Made by a program: the position numbers and the translations under genes
Shown: positions 7,388-15,588 of the stretch, piece after piece
Layout of the letters: the number at the start of each line of letters is the position of its first letter
Position numbering within the stretch: position 1 is the first letter of the stretch
NCBI GenBank assembly: GCA_963717135.1
Contig: CAVQVN010000009.1
Location: 1,364,001-1,428,000, forward strand
Length of the DNA stretch: 64,000 nt
Direction of reading: 5' to 3'
From: UBA4744 sp963717135
Lineage (GTDB): Bacteria > Actinomycetota > Acidimicrobiia > Spongiisociales > UBA4744
Notes under the pieces: generated by a model
The model's input: the letters and a program-made list of their open reading frames with translations, nothing else
Databases searched by the model: none
Told to the model about the DNA's origin: nothing

Positions 7388-9483
7388 GATGACGCCACCG
7401 AAAGGGCGAGCCCACCGGTCGGGAGGTCGAGATCGTTGAACTGGCCGTCGGTGAAGACGATGCGAACCATCACCTCGTCTGTGGGCGAAACATATGAGTC
7501 CACGGGGAAATCCCCGGGCCACGAGTATTCATCAAATCGAGCCGTCTGCCAGTTGTAGACCTCGAGAAGCTCAACGCCCGGGAGGTTGCCCCGCCGTTTG
7601 CTGATCCTGGCGTTCCCAGCGGCTCCCTGGCTCATCCGGAACCGCAACTCGATCGCATCGGCTCCGCTGGCATAAACAAAACCCGGATAGGAGTCGACGA
7701 AGTTGGCCCCGACGATCCGCACGATATCGCCGGCGCCTTTTGACACTCCCCAAGATGGCGGAGCGTCGAGAGGGACGACCACCAGTGCCGGACCCCGGGC
7801 GGCCTCCTGGTATTCGTCGACTGCCACTTCGACCAACAGATCGTCGGTGAACCCGAAAAAGTAGGGCCCGCTCTGCAAGACCCTTGCCTCCTGGCGGGCC
7901 ATCGTTTCGGAGAGCGGCCAGACTCGCTGCCAGGGATCGGGTCCGCGTCCCGACCAGTCCCAGTTGCCCTGCGACATCACCGCGTCGGCGATCAGGCTGC
8001 CGCCTTGAAAGAACTGCTCGACCGTCGGCAGTGTGACGCTCCCCGACTGACCGGGGTCCAGAGGTCCGGAAGAGGCCCGGGCTGATTTTCCGTCACCGAC
8101 CCCCCATGCCCAGAAGCTGATATTGCCTTCATTGTGCATGGTGGCCGTGAGATCGCTGCCGTCTACTTCCACTTCCGCGCGCAGTGAGATGGGGGCCGGG
8201 TTCCAGCGGGCGGTGGCGGTAGCCGCACCGAGATTGGGGAGCTCGAAACCGAGCCGGGTTCCGCCGTCGGGACCCGCCTCGACTCGCGCCTCCAACCGAC
8301 CCCCCTGGCCGAACATCATCGACACATCCAGGGGGGCAACGCTCCACCCCGCCGGAGCGTCGAGGAAGTGCTCTCCTTCCCCGCCGGCGGCCACGATCAA
8401 AGTGGAAAGGGCTCGGCTGCTGTCGTGGTCCTGCACGACAATCGAGGCGTGCGTCACGATCCGGTCATCGAGCTGAGACCGGCCTGCTATCCAGAGGATC
8501 CCCAGCATGGCGACACTCACCGCAGGAATCGTGACCCAGGCCAGCTCGCGGCGTCGGAAACGGCGCAGAATCAAGAAATTGACCGGACCGACCAGGATCA
8601 CATAGATGGCTAGAGCACCCAGAAGCCAGGGAATGGTGGGAGTGGCCGTAGCTCCCCCGGCCGAGGCGGCCTCGACCATCTGAAAGCCGAAGCCTTCGTC
8701 GAACTGGTTGGTCGACAGGCTGAGCGGCGGAACGTCACGAATGACCAGGCTCCAGTCGGCAACCGTCGCCGGATCATCGACGACCAGCAACTCTCCATTT
8801 CCGACGGTCGAAACGGTGGTCTCGCCGGTCAGAGCCGTCGAGACTCCGGAGGATCCCTCAATACGCTGTAGATCTTCAGCCGAGCCGACAATCCGACCGC
8901 CTTCACGCACCCAGTCACCCGTCGCCGACAGGATGTCCGGGCCGACTGCGGCCAGCGATCCTTTGCCGACGATCAGGTAGGAGAGCGGAGCCAGATGACC
9001 GCCCAGCTCTTCCGGACTCAGATTCAGCACGGTGAGGGGGTGATCGAAGGGAACGGTGCCGGCCGCGGCCAGGGCGGGCCCGACGACCGGCAGGCCGACG
9101 ACTCCCACCAGAACCTCGCCCGCCTGATTGAGCACCGCGACGGTCTCCCGGACCAGGTGATCTTCGGATCCTTCGGCAAACAATTGGATTACCGCGCGGC
9201 TGTTGTTGCCGGTGGGCGGAATGGCCAGGACATACTCCTTGCTGCTGCCGGCCGGCACCTCGATCGCCGTGAAGAGATTCACACCTCCAATGGACACCCG
9301 CATATCGCCGACGAAGAGCACGTCGGCGGTGACCCGCACAGTCAGGCTGGTCGCCTCATAGGGAGCGACATAACCCTGGAGCCCGATGGTTGCTTCGACG
9401 GTGACGGCTTCCTGAGCGCGCGCCGAGGCCGGGACCGCCGCAATGACGGCCGTCAGCAACACCACAATGCGGATGCGCTTCAT
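7384..9483 (-). CDS. secreted/membrane-anchored accessory protein of the ABC-2 exporter
   Basis: A 699-residue protein with a Sec signal peptide (MKRIRIVVLLTAVIAAVPASARA, cleavage near residue 23), about 330 residues of beta-rich extracytoplasmic sequence, two closely spaced hydrophobic segments in the middle (around LLGALAIYVILVGPVNFLIL and TIPAVSVAMLGILWI), and a second beta-rich half. I do not recognise a named domain, but this architecture, with an ILVGPVNFLILRRFRRRELAW junction, is usual for the first gene of ABC-2/MoxR gene sets. The start at 9483 follows AGGGGG and gives a clean signal peptide. It heads the leftward operon and overlaps the ATPase gene by four bases. Confidence 0.8.
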   Translation of the reverse strand: MKRIRIVVLLTAVIAAVPASARAQEAVTVEATIGLQGYVAPYEATSLTVRVTADVLFVGDMRVSIGGVNLFTAIEVPAGSSKEYVLAIPPTGNNSRAVIQLFAEGSEDHLVRETVAVLNQAGEVLVGVVGLPVVGPALAAAGTVPFDHPLTVLNLSPEELGGHLAPLSYLIVGKGSLAAVGPDILSATGDWVREGGRIVGSAEDLQRIEGSSGVSTALTGETTVSTVGNGELLVVDDPATVADWSLVIRDVPPLSLSTNQFDEGFGFQMVEAASAGGATATPTIPWLLGALAIYVILVGPVNFLILRRFRRRELAWVTIPAVSVAMLGILWIAGRSQLDDRIVTHASIVVQDHDSSRALSTLIVAAGGEGEHFLDAPAGWSVAPLDVSMMFGQGGRLEARVEAGPDGGTRLGFELPNLGAATATARWNPAPISLRAEVEVDGSDLTATMHNEGNISFWAWGVGDGKSARASSGPLDPGQSGSVTLPTVEQFFQGGSLIADAVMSQGNWDWSGRGPDPWQRVWPLSETMARQEARVLQSGPYFFGFTDDLLVEVAVDEYQEAARGPALVVVPLDAPPSWGVSKGAGDIVRIVGANFVDSYPGFVYASGADAIELRFRMSQGAAGNARISKRRGNLPGVELLEVYNWQTARFDEYSWPGDFPVDSYVSPTDEVMVRIVFTDGQFNDLDLPTGGLALSVASS

Positions 9484-9646
9484 ACACCCCCTATGACGCT
9501 CGGTGCGGCCCTTCAGTTCCAGCAATCTACCGGCCACCAACGGAGCGGTAGAGATCGGTGTCGGCCGGCGCCAGGGCCGGAGCCGGTTCACCCCGCATCT
9601 AGAAGCTTCCTCGATCTAGAATCGCTCGCTCCAGAGGAGGTTGTCC

Positions 9647-9838
9647 ATGTCCGACCAAGATGAATCCTTCAGCCCCGCGGATGAAAAGTCCCCGGCCGAA
9701 CAGCTCCGTGAGGCGGTTGTTGCCGCAAAAACTATCGCCGACGGGATCGAAGCGGCCATCGGTATGCCGGCCAGTATCGAAGAGGAGCTGATGCTCGAGG
9801 CGGCCGAACTGCTCGAAGTAGAGCTATCCGGGGACTAG
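9647..9838 (+). CDS. small acidic protein, unknown function
   Basis: A 63-residue acidic protein, MSDQDESFSPADEKSPAEQL at its start, with an Ala/Glu-rich amphipathic helical remainder. The start is ATG at 9647, six bases after a strong AGAGGAGG; an in-frame TTG at 9641 is too close to that site. It is transcribed away from the ABC-2/MoxR operon and convergent with the next gene. There is no signal peptide or membrane helix, and I recognise no family. The good ribosome binding site is the main support that it is real. Confidence 0.65.
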   Translation: MSDQDESFSPADEKSPAEQLREAVVAAKTIADGIEAAIGMPASIEEELMLEAAELLEVELSGD

Positions 9839-9844
9839 TCCCGT

Positions 9845-10183
9845 CTATTCGCCCGACTCCGGAGCCGCCACCGGCCCGCCGGCGCCCTCCAGTGCGTCTC
9901 CGAAGACTTTGACGTAGTGCATCTCCCGGTGATCTCTGGCCAGGTCGAGCAACTCTTCGATGGCTCGCTCTGCCGCCAATCCCACCTCGTTGCCACGCAA
10001 CCCGGCTACCTCGGTGCCGAACTGATGAGCCCGGCGGGCGCCCTCGCTTGCCAACCCGGAACTCGGTTCCACTCCGTCATCGAATGGGTGAAGCGCCCTG
10101 GCCGCCAGAGCGGCGTCTTTGAGCCCGCACCCGTGCTGATCCCGGAATCGTGTCTCCGCTGCGGTCCGGTCTGTATTCGCCAT
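9845..10183 (-). CDS. hypothetical protein
   Basis: A 112-residue soluble protein of unknown family. The ATG at 10183 has AGGAAGG about five bases upstream, a good ribosome binding site. The sequence is mixed-charge and mainly helical (for example AAERAIEELLDLARDHREMHYVKVFGDALEG), with a single Cys near residue 19. It ends six bases from the end of the convergent small acidic protein gene. No function can be assigned. Confidence 0.65.
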   Translation of the reverse strand: MANTDRTAAETRFRDQHGCGLKDAALAARALHPFDDGVEPSSGLASEGARRAHQFGTEVAGLRGNEVGLAAERAIEELLDLARDHREMHYVKVFGDALEGAGGPVAAPESGE

Positions 10184-10317
10184 GGGAACCTTCCTAACTT
10201 TCGGCCTTCCACCATAGGCCCGGAGAGCCCGGTAGTGCCGGCCAAGTCGCCGATGAATCGCCGACAGTTCTCCTCAACCTTGGGTAGCGTCGATGCTGAC
10301 TCGAGAGGAACACCCCC

Positions 10318-13300
10318 ATGACCGAACAAGCCACCGGCGTCGTGACCTTCTTGTTCACCGATATCGAGGGTTCTACCCGCCTATGGGAACAAGAACCGGA
10401 AGCCATGAAGTCCGACCTGGCCCGCCACGATCATCTGCTCACCTCGATTGTTGATGAACACGGAGGGCATCTGTTCAAACACACCGGTGACGGCCTCCTG
10501 ACCGTGTTCGAAAAACCTTCTCAGGCAATGGCGGCCGCCACGGCCGCCCAGATCGCCTTGGCGGCCGAGCAATGGCAGGCCGGCCCGGAACTCAAGGCCC
10601 GGATGGCGGTCCACACCGGCGAAGCGGAGGAGCGCAACGGAGATTTCTTCGGACCGGCGGTCAATCGAGCCGCCCGGTTGCGCGACGCCGCCCACGGCGG
10701 TCAGATCCTCGTTTCCGAGTCAACCGCCGGACTGGTCCAGGATTCGATGATCACGGGAACCCGCCTGATCGACCTCGGAGAACACCGGCTCAAGGATCTA
10801 GCCCGCGCCGAGCGCATCTATCAACTATCCCACCGGAACCTCGAACCGGAGTTCCCCTCGCTCAGGTCGCTGGAAGCCCTCCCCAACAACTTGCCGGTCC
10901 AACTCACCAGTTTTGTCGGTCGCGACCGCCAACTCGCCGAAGTGAAACGGCTGCTCGATGACCACCGGCTCGTGACCCTGACCGGCGTGGGAGGTGTCGG
11001 CAAGACCCGCCTTGCCCTGCAGGCCGGGGCGGATCTCCTCGATCGCTACCGGCACGGTGTCTGGCTGGTGGAGTTGGCTCCGCTGATCGATTCGGATCTC
11101 CTCCCCAAGACCGTTGCCTCGGCTCTGCAGGTCAGGGAGGACCCCAACCGTCCCATCACAGAGACCTTGGTCGACTATCTCGAAGAACGCCGGGCGTTGA
11201 TCATTCTCGACAACTGCGAGCATCTGATCGAGCCGGTCGCCCGCCTGGCCGAGCGGCTGCTCCGCTCCAGTGCCTTCCTTCACATTCTCGCCACCAGCCG
11301 GGAGGGTCTGGCCATCAGCGGTGAACGACTGTGGCAGGTACCGGTACTCGCCAGCCCCGGCGAGATCGAATCCCTCGACCACCTGCCGGAGTATGAGGCG
11401 GTCCGGCTCTTCCTGGACCGGGCAAGAGCGGTGCGGCCGGACTTCGAGCTCACCGAAGAGAATGCCGACGCCGTCTCTGAGATTTGCCGTCGACTGGATG
11501 GCATAGCCCTGGCTATCGAACTGGCCGCGGCCCGGCTTCGGGTCTTTTCGGTCCAGCAGGTTGCGGATCGGCTGGACGACCGCTTTCGACTCCTGACGGG
11601 CGGGAGCCGTACTGCTCTCCCCCGCCAGAGGACTCTGGCAGCCACCATGGACTGGAGTTTCGATTTGCTCTCAGAGCATGCGCAGTTGCTCCTCCGGCGG
11701 TTGTCGGTGTTCCAGGGAGGCTTCACCTACAACGCGGCGGAGGCGGTTTGCAGCGACGATCGGCTAGACGAGGCGGCCGTGCTCGACCTCCTCACCGAAT
11801 TGGTCGAAGAGTCCCTTCTCCTGGTCGAGCAGGGGCCTGAGACCAGGTATCGGATGTTGGAGACGGTCCGGCAATACTCCCAGGACAAACTCACCGACTC
11901 CGGGGAGGCCGACGGAATACGCCTCCGGCATGCGTTGTATATCTTGGACATCGCCCGGCGTGGCGAAGCCGGATTACTCGGCAAGGATCAAGCCACCTGG
12001 GTGCGGACCCTTCAGGAGGAACGAGGCAACGTCCGGGTGGCGCTGGCCTGGGCCCGCGATGCCGGACGACCCGACATCGGGCTGGGTATTGCCCGCTGGA
12101 TGGGGAGGTTCTGGTGGCAACACGGACCATTCCCCGAAGGCCGGCGTTGGTTGGAACTGATGCTCTCCGAGGCGTCGGAAGAGCCGTCTTCCGATCGCGC
12201 CGAGGCTCTCCGCTGGACCGCCATGCTGGCTCTGCACCAGGGCGACCTGGTCGACGCCGATGTGCTGGCACGTCGTTCCTACGACACCTACGACGCGGCC
12301 GGAGATGCCACCGGGCGGGGCCTCGGCATGATCGCCATCGCCTTCGTCTCCTCGGCCCGCGGTGACCTGGACAGCGCCATTGCCAAGCTCCAGGAGGCTC
12401 TCGAGACTTTCGAGGAACTCAATGAAACTTTCTGGGCGAGCATCGTTCTCGCCAACCTGGAGTCGATGGTACGCAAGATGGGCGACCCCGAACGATCGGC
12501 CGGACTCGCTCAGAAGATGGTGGCGAACGCGCAACGCCTCAACGACGAGCGGCTGGAGGCACTGGGCCGGTCGGCGCTGGCCGTTCACGCCCTGCGAAGA
12601 GGCGATCTCGATGAATTCCGGGCTGAGTACCGGAGGAGTTTGGCCTGCTACCGCACTTCGGGCCAGCAACTCTGGCGAACCCAGGGAACCGTAAGCGTCG
12701 CCTGGTCCGCCCTGTCGATGGGCTATACCGATATCGCCGAGGAACTGATAGACGAGTTCAAACAGGTTGCCGAGGAGTCGCACTACCCGGCCGCCAGGGC
12801 CGTCCTGGCCCTCATGCACGGCCTGGTTTCCCTCTACAAGGGTGAGTTGGTTTACGCCGACGGTCAGCTCGACGACAGCCTCAGGCTCTTCGAGGAGTCG
12901 GGGATGCTGGAGGAAGCGATCTACATACCCGTCTTGCGAGGTCAGATCGCCCTCGCTCGCGGTGACCTCGATGCCGCCGAGGGTCTCGGCGAGAAGGCAC
13001 TCAACAGCAGCACCGATCTGGGTGCAACGGGTAGCGAGATCGTTGCACTCCAACTTCTTGGAAAGGTCCACATACACCGGGAAGATCCCCAAGCGGCTCG
13101 CAACTGCTTGGCGCGCGCGCTCGAACAGGCTCACAAAGTCTCCGATTTCGAGGATTCCCTGACGACCATCGAGGCGTTCGCCCAGCTCTACCGTCTCGAG
13201 GGACGCTATTACGAAAGCGCCCGGCACTACGCAGCCGCCGATCATCTCCGCGACCGGGTTCGCCTCGCCCGGACCTGGTTCACGGAAATGGAGTACCAGG

Positions 13301-13428
13301 CTTCGGTCGGCGACCTCCGTCGAGAACTAGGCGAAGAAGTGTTCGACCAGGCCGTCCTTGAAGGCCACGAAATGACCCTGGAGGATCTGGTCGAAGCGAC
13401 CCAGCAACCAGTAGGAAGCACTACTTAG
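10318..13428 (+). CDS. class III nucleotidyl cyclase fused to STAND ATPase and TPR repeats
   Basis: A 1036-residue signalling protein. Residues 1-175 form a class III adenylate/guanylate cyclase homology domain (FLFTDIEGSTRLWE at 11-24; metal-binding Asp15 and Asp58 both present; FFGPAVNRAARL near 110-121). An NB-ARC/AfsR-type STAND ATPase follows, with Walker A GVGGVGKT at 223-230 and Walker B LIILDNCEH at 295-303, then a winged-helix region and about 450 residues of TPR-like helical repeats. The ATG at 10318 follows GAGAGGAA. STAND proteins act as ligand-triggered switches, so the likely output is cyclic nucleotide synthesis. A cyclic-nucleotide-binding protein is encoded at 50108, but no link between the two is shown. 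Confidence 0.92.
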   Translation: MTEQATGVVTFLFTDIEGSTRLWEQEPEAMKSDLARHDHLLTSIVDEHGGHLFKHTGDGLLTVFEKPSQAMAAATAAQIALAAEQWQAGPELKARMAVHTGEAEERNGDFFGPAVNRAARLRDAAHGGQILVSESTAGLVQDSMITGTRLIDLGEHRLKDLARAERIYQLSHRNLEPEFPSLRSLEALPNNLPVQLTSFVGRDRQLAEVKRLLDDHRLVTLTGVGGVGKTRLALQAGADLLDRYRHGVWLVELAPLIDSDLLPKTVASALQVREDPNRPITETLVDYLEERRALIILDNCEHLIEPVARLAERLLRSSAFLHILATSREGLAISGERLWQVPVLASPGEIESLDHLPEYEAVRLFLDRARAVRPDFELTEENADAVSEICRRLDGIALAIELAAARLRVFSVQQVADRLDDRFRLLTGGSRTALPRQRTLAATMDWSFDLLSEHAQLLLRRLSVFQGGFTYNAAEAVCSDDRLDEAAVLDLLTELVEESLLLVEQGPETRYRMLETVRQYSQDKLTDSGEADGIRLRHALYILDIARRGEAGLLGKDQATWVRTLQEERGNVRVALAWARDAGRPDIGLGIARWMGRFWWQHGPFPEGRRWLELMLSEASEEPSSDRAEALRWTAMLALHQGDLVDADVLARRSYDTYDAAGDATGRGLGMIAIAFVSSARGDLDSAIAKLQEALETFEELNETFWASIVLANLESMVRKMGDPERSAGLAQKMVANAQRLNDERLEALGRSALAVHALRRGDLDEFRAEYRRSLACYRTSGQQLWRTQGTVSVAWSALSMGYTDIAEELIDEFKQVAEESHYPAARAVLALMHGLVSLYKGELVYADGQLDDSLRLFEESGMLEEAIYIPVLRGQIALARGDLDAAEGLGEKALNSSTDLGATGSEIVALQLLGKVHIHREDPQAARNCLARALEQAHKVSDFEDSLTTIEAFAQLYRLEGRYYESARHYAAADHLRDRVRLARTWFTEMEYQASVGDLRRELGEEVFDQAVLEGHEMTLEDLVEATQQPVGSTT

Positions 13429-13582
13429 GTTGCAGGTTTCAGGTTTCGAGCTACGAGCTACGAGCTCTGAGGCACCAAGCCAGGTTGCAGGTTTCGCTCG
13501 CCCCCTGAACCTCTTCGCAACTGTGGTCGCGGTACCAGGTACTAGGCGTTCCGGCTCGTCGCTCGCCGCTCGCAGCTCGCAG
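13429..13582. repeat. composite intergenic repeat (heptamer tracts)
   Basis: The spacer between two convergent genes is filled with short degenerate tandem units. They include GCAGGTTTCAGGTTTC-type heptamers, a GAGCTACGAGCTACGAGCT tract at about 13454, a second copy of the GGTTGCAGGTTTC module, a GGTACCAGGTACTAGG segment and a CGCAGCTCGCAGCT tract just before the neighbouring stop codon. The same units recur in other gaps of this window. Confidence 0.85.
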
Positions 13583-14347
13583 CTAGTTGCTAAACGTCAC
13601 CGCCACGACGGGGGCCCAGCGCGAGGCCATGGTGCCGTAACGCTCGATGGCCTGGGCCATGTCGCCGGCCTCGAGGGCCTCGAGCGAAGCCCAGATGTCC
13701 CCGGCACTCTCGTCGAGTACCAGGTCGCTTTCGGGAAACAACCGGGCCACATCGCCGTAGTCGAGCTCCACCATGGCATCCTCGGGAAAATCTTCGAGCC
13801 ATTCGGCCAGCTCTTCGATGTCGTCGGTGACCGTACTATCGAAACCGGCTTCCTTGAGAGCGATGAGAGCGCGCTCGAGGCGCTGGGAGGACAGCGTCAG
13901 AAGCGTTCGGTAGCGGAGACGGAGATGATCCGCCATTTGAACAATCTCGCGTTCCTGCGAGTCGAACGCCGAGAACCACCGGAGGGGTACGTGCCACGGA
14001 GAGGTGAGTATGTGCGACCGTTCCGCCGGTCGTTTCTCATACAGGCGCTGCAATTCCCGTCCGGCCCGGCGGGCGTTGCTTTCGGGCACGATCAGGTCGC
14101 CGCCGATGTCCCGGTAGGTGTTGTGGAAGGCCAGCAGTCCCTCCAGCATGCGCAGACGAGGGTGACGCGGACACACGTACCGCCGTCCCGACCATTCGGC
14201 ATGCAAGGCATCTTCGTGCATCGATTCGCCGAGCAGGCCGTACCTCCCGGCCCGCAGCGTTCGAAGGGCACCGGAGTCGGGCGAGGGTTCTTGCGCCGGA
14301 AATTTCTCGGCGGCGATGTACACCCGGAGAAATGATGACGGTGTCAT
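13583..14347 (-). CDS. conserved hypothetical protein
   Basis: A 254-residue soluble protein. It opens with a strand-rich region (TPSSFLRVYIAAEKFPA), continues with several conserved-looking Trp/Tyr/Arg blocks (AEWSGRRYVCPRHPRLRMLE, TSPWHVPLRWFSAFD) and ends in a helical half rich in Leu/Glu and Asp. I cannot name the family with confidence. The ATG at 14347 is divergent from the leucine dehydrogenase gene, with a strong hairpin in the space between. Its stop lies in the heptamer-repeat spacer. Codon use and amino-acid composition fit a real gene rather than a shadow frame. Confidence 0.75.
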   Translation of the reverse strand: MTPSSFLRVYIAAEKFPAQEPSPDSGALRTLRAGRYGLLGESMHEDALHAEWSGRRYVCPRHPRLRMLEGLLAFHNTYRDIGGDLIVPESNARRAGRELQRLYEKRPAERSHILTSPWHVPLRWFSAFDSQEREIVQMADHLRLRYRTLLTLSSQRLERALIALKEAGFDSTVTDDIEELAEWLEDFPEDAMVELDYGDVARLFPESDLVLDESAGDIWASLEALEAGDMAQAIERYGTMASRWAPVVAVTFSN

Positions 14348-14400
14348 GGATCCGGATGCTAACGACCCGACGCGTCAACCTCCGGTCTCGACCTGTAGGC

Positions 14401-14425
14401 GGCCCGCCGGGTGGACCGGCGGCCC
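14401..14425. promoter_or_regulatory. GC-rich hairpin between divergent genes
   Basis: Arms GGCCCGCCGG (14401-14410) and CCGGCGGCCC (14416-14425) pair with one internal mismatch around the loop GTGGA. It lies 66 bases upstream of the leucine dehydrogenase start and 54 bases upstream of the divergent gene. It could be an operator or an attenuator-like hairpin. Only the structure is seen. Confidence 0.35.
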
Positions 14426-14490
14426 CCTCAAAGGAAAACCCTCCTCAGTTAGACTGCTCAGAGTTTCGACCTTCGAAAGGACCCACCCAC

Positions 14491-15588
14491 ATGGGCGTAT
14501 TCTCTCTGGTCGCCGAAACCGGGCACGAGCAGGTTCTCTACGGTCATGATCCGAAGTCCGGTTTACGGACGATCATCGCAATTCACTCCACGGCTCTGGG
14601 TCCCGCTCTCGGCGGGACTCGCTTCTATCCCTACGACACCGAGGAACAGGCACTACGTGACGCGCTCCGCCTGTCACGAGGGATGACGCTGAAGGCTGCC
14701 GCAGCCGGCCTGGACCTGGGGGGCGGTAAAGCGGTCATCATCGGCGATCCCCGGCGCGACAAGAACGAGCGCCTGTGGAGGGCCTACGGGCGCATGGTCG
14801 ACTCTCTCAACGGCCGGTACATCACCGCCGAGGACGTGGGCACCACCGCCCAGGATCTGGCCATGGTGCGCCGCGAGACCAGATGGGCGTCGGGTGTGCC
14901 GGTCGAGGAAGGCGGATCGGGTGACCCTTCCCCGGCGACCGCGATTGGTCTCCTGGCAGCCATCAAGGCCATTGCCGAATTCCTCTGGGGCTCTCCCGAC
15001 CTGGCCGGAAGACGGGTGGCCATCCAGGGCGTTGGAAAAGTTGGTTACTACTTCACCCGTCTGCTGGTCGATGAGGAGGTCGAAGTGCTCATCACCGACG
15101 TTTACGAACCGGCGGTCAAGAAGACCGTGAAGGATTTCGGAGTCGAGGCCGTCGGGCTCGATGAGATCATGACCGTCGAGTGCGACGTGTTTGCCCCGTG
15201 TGCGCTGGGCGGCATCCTCAACGAGGAGAGCATCCCCAAACTCAATTGCGCGGTTGTGGCGGGATGCGCCAACAATCAACTCGAAAGAGAAGAAGACGCC
15301 GCACTCCTCGCCGACCGCGGCATCCTCTACGGACCCGACTTCCTGGTCAACGCCGGCGGTCTGATCAACATCTCGGAGGAACTGATCGGCTACTCAGAAC
15401 AGCGAGCAATGCACCACGTTGATGCCATCGGCCAACGAACGCTCGGGGTTCTGCGGACGGCCCAAGAGCGGGGCATCATGCCACAGGAAGCGGCTATGCA
15501 ACTAGCGCTTGAACGAATCGAGACGATCAGCGATCTGCGCCGGCTTTCCCGGGGTGGCCTCACCTGGACAGAAGTCGACGGGTCCTGA
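14491..15588 (+). CDS. leucine (branched-chain amino acid) dehydrogenase
   Basis: A 365-residue Glu/Leu/Phe/Val dehydrogenase family enzyme of leucine dehydrogenase size. Family active-site residues are visible: Lys68 (GMTLK), Lys80 in GGGK at 77-80 and Asp115 in AEDVGT. The NAD-binding motif GVGKVG is at 180-185, and the CANNQL sequence follows. It would oxidatively deaminate leucine, valine or isoleucine to the 2-oxoacid with NAD+. The ATG at 14491 follows GAAAGGA; a longer in-frame start at 14332 has no such signal and adds non-conserved sequence. The next gene starts at the base after its stop, so the 2-oxoacid probably feeds directly into the E1 enzyme encoded there. Confidence 0.93.
   Translation: MGVFSLVAETGHEQVLYGHDPKSGLRTIIAIHSTALGPALGGTRFYPYDTEEQALRDALRLSRGMTLKAAAAGLDLGGGKAVIIGDPRRDKNERLWRAYGRMVDSLNGRYITAEDVGTTAQDLAMVRRETRWASGVPVEEGGSGDPSPATAIGLLAAIKAIAEFLWGSPDLAGRRVAIQGVGKVGYYFTRLLVDEEVEVLITDVYEPAVKKTVKDFGVEAVGLDEIMTVECDVFAPCALGGILNEESIPKLNCAVVAGCANNQLEREEDAALLADRGILYGPDFLVNAGGLINISEELIGYSEQRAMHHVDAIGQRTLGVLRTAQERGIMPQEAAMQLALERIETISDLRRLSRGGLTWTEVDGS

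Noticed and set aside
13430..14335. Plus-strand frame opposite the 254-residue protein
   Set aside because: It starts in the heptamer repeat and lacks any recognisable motif; the minus-strand protein is compositionally normal.
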